Shown: piece by piece, positions 59,699 through 64,000 of the stretch
Numbering within the stretch: position 1 is the stretch's first letter
How the letters are laid out: every line of letters starts with the position of its first letter
Source of the DNA: Cryobacterium inferilacus
Lineage (GTDB): Bacteria; Actinomycetota; Actinomycetes; Actinomycetales; Microbacteriaceae
Direction: 5' to 3'
DNA: 64,000 nt
Assembly (NCBI RefSeq): GCF_019599185.1
Contig: NZ_JAIEUL010000021.1
Coordinates: 1 to 64,000, forward strand
Notes under the pieces: generated by a model
Told to the model about the DNA's origin: nothing
Databases searched by the model: none
Seen by the model: the letters and a program-made list of their open reading frames with translations, nothing else
Program-made: the position numbers and the translations under genes

Positions 59699-62059
59699 TC
59701 ACTCTATTCCGGTGTCCGCCGCCGGCCCAGTTCCTGTGCCCAGCGCGGGACGGGAGGCGAGCCAGGCCTCGAGCCCTGCGGCTGGTTCGGGGCGGGAGAG
59801 GAAGTAGCCCTGCGCGATGTCGCAGTCGAAAATCGCCAGCTGGTCGAGCACCTCTCTGGTCTCCACGCCCTCGGCCACGATGCGCAGGCCCATGCTGTGG
59901 CCCAGGTGGATCGACGAGGCGACGAGGGCGGATGCCCGCTCGTCGTCGAGCATCGGGATGACGAAGGACTGGTCGAGCTTGAGCTCGTCGATGGGCAGGT
60001 CGCGCAGATAGGCCAACGAGCTGTACCCGGTGCCGAAGTCGTCCACGGCGATCATCACGCCGGCGGCGCGCAGCTGCTGCAGGATGCCGCGGGCCCGGTC
60101 CTGGTCCACGAGCAGGAACTCCTCGGTCACCTCGAGCATCAGCGCGGAGCCGGGCAGGTCGCGGTCCGCGAGCATGGCCACGACGATCCCTGGCAGCCGG
60201 AAGTCCGCCAGCGAACGGGACGACAGGTTGACCGCCACGGTGAGGGGCAGGCCGCGAGCATGCCAGAGCGCGGCCTGGTCGAGCGCGAGGGTGAGCACGG
60301 TGCTGGTCAGCGTGCGCATCAGACCGCCCTGCTCTGCCACCTCGAGGAACTCGCCGGGGTAGAGCATGCCCCTGGTCGGGTGGTTCCACCGCACCAGCGC
60401 CTCGACGCCGTGCACGGTGTTCGTGCGCAGGCTCACCTTGGGCTGGTAGTGCAGCAGCAGCTGGCCCTCGTCCAGGGCGACCCGCAGGTCCTGCAGGGTG
60501 CGCAGCCGGGTGGCGTCGTTCTCATCGTCGACGGCCGAGTAGGTGTGCTGCCCAGCGCGGGTGGACTTCGCGACATACATGGCAATGTCCGCCGCGCGCA
60601 GCAGGTCGCCCAGATCGCTGCCGTGGTCGGGGGAGAGGGCGATGCCGCAGCTCAGCTGCAGTTCCAGGCTGAGGCCGTCCACGAGCAGTGGCCTGGCCGT
60701 CACGGCCCGCAGTCGACGGGCCATCGCGAGGGCCCGCTGGGCGTCTGCATGGCGCAGGTGCACCGCGAATTCGTCGCCGCCGAGGCGCACCAGCAGGTCG
60801 CCGGAGCGTAGGACGCCGGTGAGGCGTTCGCTGATCAGGCCCAGCAGGCGGTCACCGGTTTCGTGACCCAGGCTGTCGTTGACCTCCTTGAACCTGTCGA
60901 GGTCGAGCACGAGCAGCGCGCTCGCCGGCGCGTCGGACTCCCGCAGGCGAGCCTCCACCTCCAGCGCCAGGGCACGACGGTTGGGCAGGCCGGTGAGCTC
61001 GTCAGTGTGCGACAGGGCGTGCAGCATCCGTTGCCGGAACGCCAGGGGAATCGTGGCCAGGGCGAGCGTGCCGCCGGCCAGGCAGACCGCGAGCATCGCC
61101 ACGTGCAGCTGGCTGGCCAGGATGAGCACGCCGAGCGCTCCGGCGGTGGCGGCCAGGGGAACGGCGACGGCGATGGTGGCGGTGGGTGAATCGTCGGCAA
61201 CCAGGACGCGAGGAGGCAGCCGCCGCTGATGGACGGAGAGCAGGAGCCACAGCGTGATCAGGACGAACGCGGCGGCCCACGCGACGTTGAGCGCCGTCGG
61301 CACGAACGAGCCCGACGCCGGTTCCAGCGACTCGACCACATCGGCCGCGGCGAACACGACCAACCCGGTCACGAGCAGCACGCCGTGCCGGCCCAGCACC
61401 ACTACCGGCACTGACGCGATTCCCGCGAGCACGGCGACCAGCAGCAGGTTCGCCACCGGGAACGCGATACTCATCAGCCCGGCCGCGGAGAGGGGCTGGT
61501 GGAAGCCGGCTTCGACGGGCGCGGTGAGCGCCACGGCCAACATCGACGCGGCCCCCAGCCCGCCCACGGCACTGCTCAGCAGCACCGGCCAGCCCTGCCC
61601 GCGCAGGGACCGGTGCGCGAGAACCTCCAGCGCGGCGATCACGAGGGCGTAGAAGAGCAGGTAGCAGAGGTCGGCCAGGGTGGGCAGCCAGGTGCTCCCT
61701 GAGTCGGTGGGCAGCAGCCGGGCGGCGGTGTCGCCGAGGGCGACCGCGGTCAGCGCGAGGGCCGTGAGAATGATCTCCGGCCGCCCAGAGCGCACCCGGG
61801 CCCAGGCCAGCCAGACCAGGAGCACGGCGGCCCAGTCGCCGAGCAGCACCACCCACACGTCGACGAGCGAGTTGGTGCCGAGAAGCACCAGAATCAGCAC
61901 GTAGACGACCAGGGCCGTCGGCATCGCCCACAGCAGAACACGGTTGGCCAGGAGCTGACCAGGTGAGAGCGGCGGATGGGCCTCCGACTGCGCCACTGTG
62001 TGCGCCGCCGTTCGCGGCTCAGGAACCGCGGTCGGCGCGGTCGACGCCATGCCCTGCAT
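59699..62059 (-). CDS. membrane GGDEF-EAL cyclic-di-GMP protein
   Basis: This 786-residue protein has an N-terminal membrane sensor of about ten transmembrane helices (about 40-345, starting LLWAMPTALVVYVLILVLLG). GGDEF (about 360-520) and EAL (about 530-780) follow. GGDEF (427-431), the inhibitory RxxD (RSGD, 418-421), EAL (553-555), DDFGTGYSSL and EGVET are all intact. A bifunctional enzyme responding to a membrane signal is likely. ATG 62059 follows GGGGGA. The domain order matches the two PAS proteins but the sensor is unrelated. Confidence 0.92.
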   Translation of the reverse strand: MQGMASTAPTAVPEPRTAAHTVAQSEAHPPLSPGQLLANRVLLWAMPTALVVYVLILVLLGTNSLVDVWVVLLGDWAAVLLVWLAWARVRSGRPEIILTALALTAVALGDTAARLLPTDSGSTWLPTLADLCYLLFYALVIAALEVLAHRSLRGQGWPVLLSSAVGGLGAASMLAVALTAPVEAGFHQPLSAAGLMSIAFPVANLLLVAVLAGIASVPVVVLGRHGVLLVTGLVVFAAADVVESLEPASGSFVPTALNVAWAAAFVLITLWLLLSVHQRRLPPRVLVADDSPTATIAVAVPLAATAGALGVLILASQLHVAMLAVCLAGGTLALATIPLAFRQRMLHALSHTDELTGLPNRRALALEVEARLRESDAPASALLVLDLDRFKEVNDSLGHETGDRLLGLISERLTGVLRSGDLLVRLGGDEFAVHLRHADAQRALAMARRLRAVTARPLLVDGLSLELQLSCGIALSPDHGSDLGDLLRAADIAMYVAKSTRAGQHTYSAVDDENDATRLRTLQDLRVALDEGQLLLHYQPKVSLRTNTVHGVEALVRWNHPTRGMLYPGEFLEVAEQGGLMRTLTSTVLTLALDQAALWHARGLPLTVAVNLSSRSLADFRLPGIVVAMLADRDLPGSALMLEVTEEFLLVDQDRARGILQQLRAAGVMIAVDDFGTGYSSLAYLRDLPIDELKLDQSFVIPMLDDERASALVASSIHLGHSMGLRIVAEGVETREVLDQLAIFDCDIAQGYFLSRPEPAAGLEAWLASRPALGTGTGPAADTGIE

Positions 62060-62131
62060 GGGTCCCCCGCCCCTCGTTACACACGTCCAACCGCGCCAGC
62101 TTAGTTGGTTCCGGCTCCGATTCGGTGTGGA

Positions 62132-64000
62132 TCAGTCGGCGCCGATCGCGTCCAGTGCCGCCGTGGCCAGATCACCCTCGCCAGACGGATGCGCCCCGGC
62201 CGCGTCGATCAACCAGGCGTAGTCGAACGCGCGCTCGCGCCAGCCGGCGTAGCGGCCGGAGACGCCGCCGTGGCCGGCCGACATCTCGGTCTTGAGCAGC
62301 GCATCCGCCCCCACCTCGCGCAGTCTCGCCACCCACTTGGCCGGCTCGACGTAGAGCACCCTGGTGTCGTTCAGGCTGGTGACCGCGAGGATCCTCGGGT
62401 AGTGGGTCTGGTGCACGTTCTCCAGCGGCGAGTACGACTTCATGTAGGAGTAGACCTCGGCGTCGTGCAGAGGGTCGCCCCACTCGTCCCACTCGATCAC
62501 GGTCAGCGGCAGGCTCGGGTCGAGGATCGAGGTGAGCGGGTCGACGAACGGCACCCCGGCGAGGATGCCGCTGAACAGCGACGGGGCCAGGTTCGCGACC
62601 GCGCCCATCAGCAGGCCACCGGCGCTGCGGCCCTCGGCGACGAGCCGGTCGGCCGAGGTGTAGCCGCAGTCGATGAGGTGTTCGGCGCAGGCGATGAAGT
62701 CCGTGAACGAGTTGCGCTTGCGGTGGGTCTTGCCCTGCTCGTACCAGAGCCGGCCCAGCTCGCCGCCGCCGCGCACGTGCGCCACGGCGAAGATCATGCC
62801 GCGGTCGAGCAGGCTGAGCCTGGCGATGCTGAACGACGGGTCGATGCTGATCTCGTAGGAGCCGTAGCCGTAGAGCAGCGTGGGCGCCGGGGTGCCGGGC
62901 TCGACGAGGTCTTTGCGGTAGACGATGGAGATGGGCACTCGGGTGCCGTCGGCGGCCACGGCCCATTCGCGGCGCTGTTCGAACAGGGTCGGATCGTAGT
63001 GGCCGAGCACGGGCTGCTGCTTGAGCAGGCGCAGCTCGCCGGTGGCGACGACGTAGTCGTAGATCGTCGACGGGGTCACGAAGCTGGTGTAACCCAGACG
63101 GATGGTGGGCTGGGTCCACTCCGGGTTGCTGCCGGTGCCGACCGAGAAGAGCGCCTCGTCGAAGCTGAGCTCGGTGAGTCCGCCGCCGCGCCTGGTGGCG
63201 TAGGCGACCCGGGTGAGGCCGTCCCTGCGGTACTCCACCACCACGAAGTCGCGGAAGGCGTCGACGCTCTCGAGCCGGATGGCCTCGTTGTGCGGGAGCA
63301 CGACCCGGCCCTCGCTCTGCGGGTCCTCCGCCGGCACACTGACCAGCTCGAAGTTCACGGCGTTGTGGTTGTGCACGATCAGCAGGCGGTCCTCGCCGTC
63401 GATGACCGCGTGCTCCACGTCGTACTCCACGTTGTCTCGCCGCGGCCAGACCACGCTGAACTCGCCGGTGGGGTCGGTCGCGTCGAGCAGGAACGTCTCG
63501 GTGGTGACACTGGAGCCGGCCTCGATCATGAGGTAACGGTTGCTGCGGGAGAGGCCCACCCCCACCCAGAAGCGTTCGTCGGGTTCGGTGAACACCGTCA
63601 CGTCGGTGTCGGCCGGGGTGCCCACCTCGTGCCGCCAGACGGTGTCTGGGCGCCAGGCGTCGTCGACGGTCGTGTAGAAGATGTACCGGCCGCTCGGGTC
63701 GAACAGGGCGCCGGCGCTGGTGTTGGGGATCTCGTCGGCGAGGTTCTCGCCGGTGGCGATGGTGCGCACGCGCACCGTGTAGCGCTCGTCGCCCTCGAGG
63801 TCGACGGCGTAGAGCAGCAGGGTGCCGTCGTCACTGACGTCGAAGCTGCCCAGCGAGTAGAAGTCGTGGCCGGCGGCCTCGGCGTTGTCGTCGAGCAGCA
63901 CCTGCTCGCCGGGCAGACCGGCAGTGGCGGCCGCTGTGCCGGAGGGCGCTGAGCCCGTGGCCGGTTCGATCACCGGGGGAGTCCAGTCATCCGGCCCGCT
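62132..64000 (-). CDS. oligopeptidase B-like prolyl oligopeptidase S9 family protein (5' end beyond window)
   Basis: The last 622 residues are in the window; the reading frame continues past 64000 (DDWTPPVIEPATG), so the N-terminal part of the propeller lies outside. The visible beta-propeller part is followed by an alpha/beta hydrolase with the nucleophile in GRSAGG, the acid Asp in TSLNDTRVLYVEP and the His in SAGHGGVSGR. Oligopeptidase B cleaves short peptides after Arg/Lys. No signal sequence can be judged. It faces the window edge. Confidence 0.88.
   Translation of the reverse strand, partial: SGPDDWTPPVIEPATGSAPSGTAAATAGLPGEQVLLDDNAEAAGHDFYSLGSFDVSDDGTLLLYAVDLEGDERYTVRVRTIATGENLADEIPNTSAGALFDPSGRYIFYTTVDDAWRPDTVWRHEVGTPADTDVTVFTEPDERFWVGVGLSRSNRYLMIEAGSSVTTETFLLDATDPTGEFSVVWPRRDNVEYDVEHAVIDGEDRLLIVHNHNAVNFELVSVPAEDPQSEGRVVLPHNEAIRLESVDAFRDFVVVEYRRDGLTRVAYATRRGGGLTELSFDEALFSVGTGSNPEWTQPTIRLGYTSFVTPSTIYDYVVATGELRLLKQQPVLGHYDPTLFEQRREWAVAADGTRVPISIVYRKDLVEPGTPAPTLLYGYGSYEISIDPSFSIARLSLLDRGMIFAVAHVRGGGELGRLWYEQGKTHRKRNSFTDFIACAEHLIDCGYTSADRLVAEGRSAGGLLMGAVANLAPSLFSGILAGVPFVDPLTSILDPSLPLTVIEWDEWGDPLHDAEVYSYMKSYSPLENVHQTHYPRILAVTSLNDTRVLYVEPAKWVARLREVGADALLKTEMSAGHGGVSGRYAGWRERAFDYAWLIDAAGAHPSGEGDLATAALDAIGAD

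Noticed and set aside
1-64000. tRNA, rRNA or prophage genes
   Set aside because: No tRNA-like cloverleaf, rRNA segment or phage structural gene was seen; the gaps are short and mostly repeats or promoters.

Overview
The window is a single stretch of high-GC (roughly 70%) chromosomal DNA from an actinobacterium. Gene content (EF-G2-like GTPase, PPK2, DUF7715, DUF2207, mycoredoxin-like protein, TM0106-type nuclease/helicase, DarT-like ADP-ribosyltransferase, oligopeptidase B) and the very frequent heptamer CGGATGC/GCATCCG suggest Microbacteriaceae; Cryobacterium or a close relative is my best guess, from general knowledge and not from any search. Coding density is high, genes are short monocistrons or two- to three-gene operons on both strands, and there is no rRNA, tRNA, CRISPR array or prophage.

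Layout. 1-5.5 kb: a possible transposase tail, an EF-G-like GTPase, a DHFR/RibD-fold reductase, a DHA2-type drug exporter and a lipoprotein. 5.6-19.1 kb: two paralogous giant PAS-GGDEF-EAL proteins in the same orientation bracket a polyphosphate kinase 2, a three-gene ABC importer of the Fe3+/small-anion type with a fused double permease, a DUF1801 protein and a second lipoprotein. 19.2-21.3 kb: a pRiA4b ORF-3/TnpR-like gene flanked on both sides by the same composite palindromic repeat. 21.3-31.8 kb: small membrane proteins, a glutaredoxin-like protein, an MFS permease, a coupled YdhR-like/FAD monooxygenase pair, a deazaflavin-type reductase, a second DUF1801 protein, a Cys-rich DUF7715 protein coupled to a DUF2207 membrane protein, and a GNAT. 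31.8-34 kb: a GntR(YtrA)-ABC-permease operon behind a clear palindromic operator. 34-46 kb: HAD hydrolase, LLM flavoprotein, truncated GGDEF protein, quinone reductase, DUF2332, cell-wall hydrolase-like secreted protein, META-like lipoprotein, cardiolipin synthase, GAP-family protein and a degenerate GGDEF-EAL protein. 46-56 kb: cupin, DedA, an orphan DarT-like protein, MOSC, DUF4097, EEP phosphatase/nuclease, GNAT, a 1157-residue nuclease-RNaseH-helicase, and a MarR regulator. 56-64 kb: an SNF2 helicase without a visible SWIM domain, a GyrI-like protein, a membrane GGDEF-EAL protein, and the 3' part of oligopeptidase B running off the window.

Two themes stand out. First, five genes carry GGDEF and/or EAL domains, with contrasting states of the active and inhibitory sites. 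The two PAS-rich paralogues differ in the RxxD product-inhibition site. One GGDEF protein lacks the start of its catalytic domain. One GGDEF-EAL protein has both signature motifs altered. Second, at least three families of interspersed intergenic palindromic elements are present. Family A has a 22-nt perfect palindrome inside a 60-nt hairpin. Family B has terminal inverted repeats GCATAACTCCTGCAATT around a variable core with compensated central palindromes. Family C is an array of 19-nt units in 2+2 inverted arrangement. I do not recognise these families, and they are the best candidates for something undescribed.
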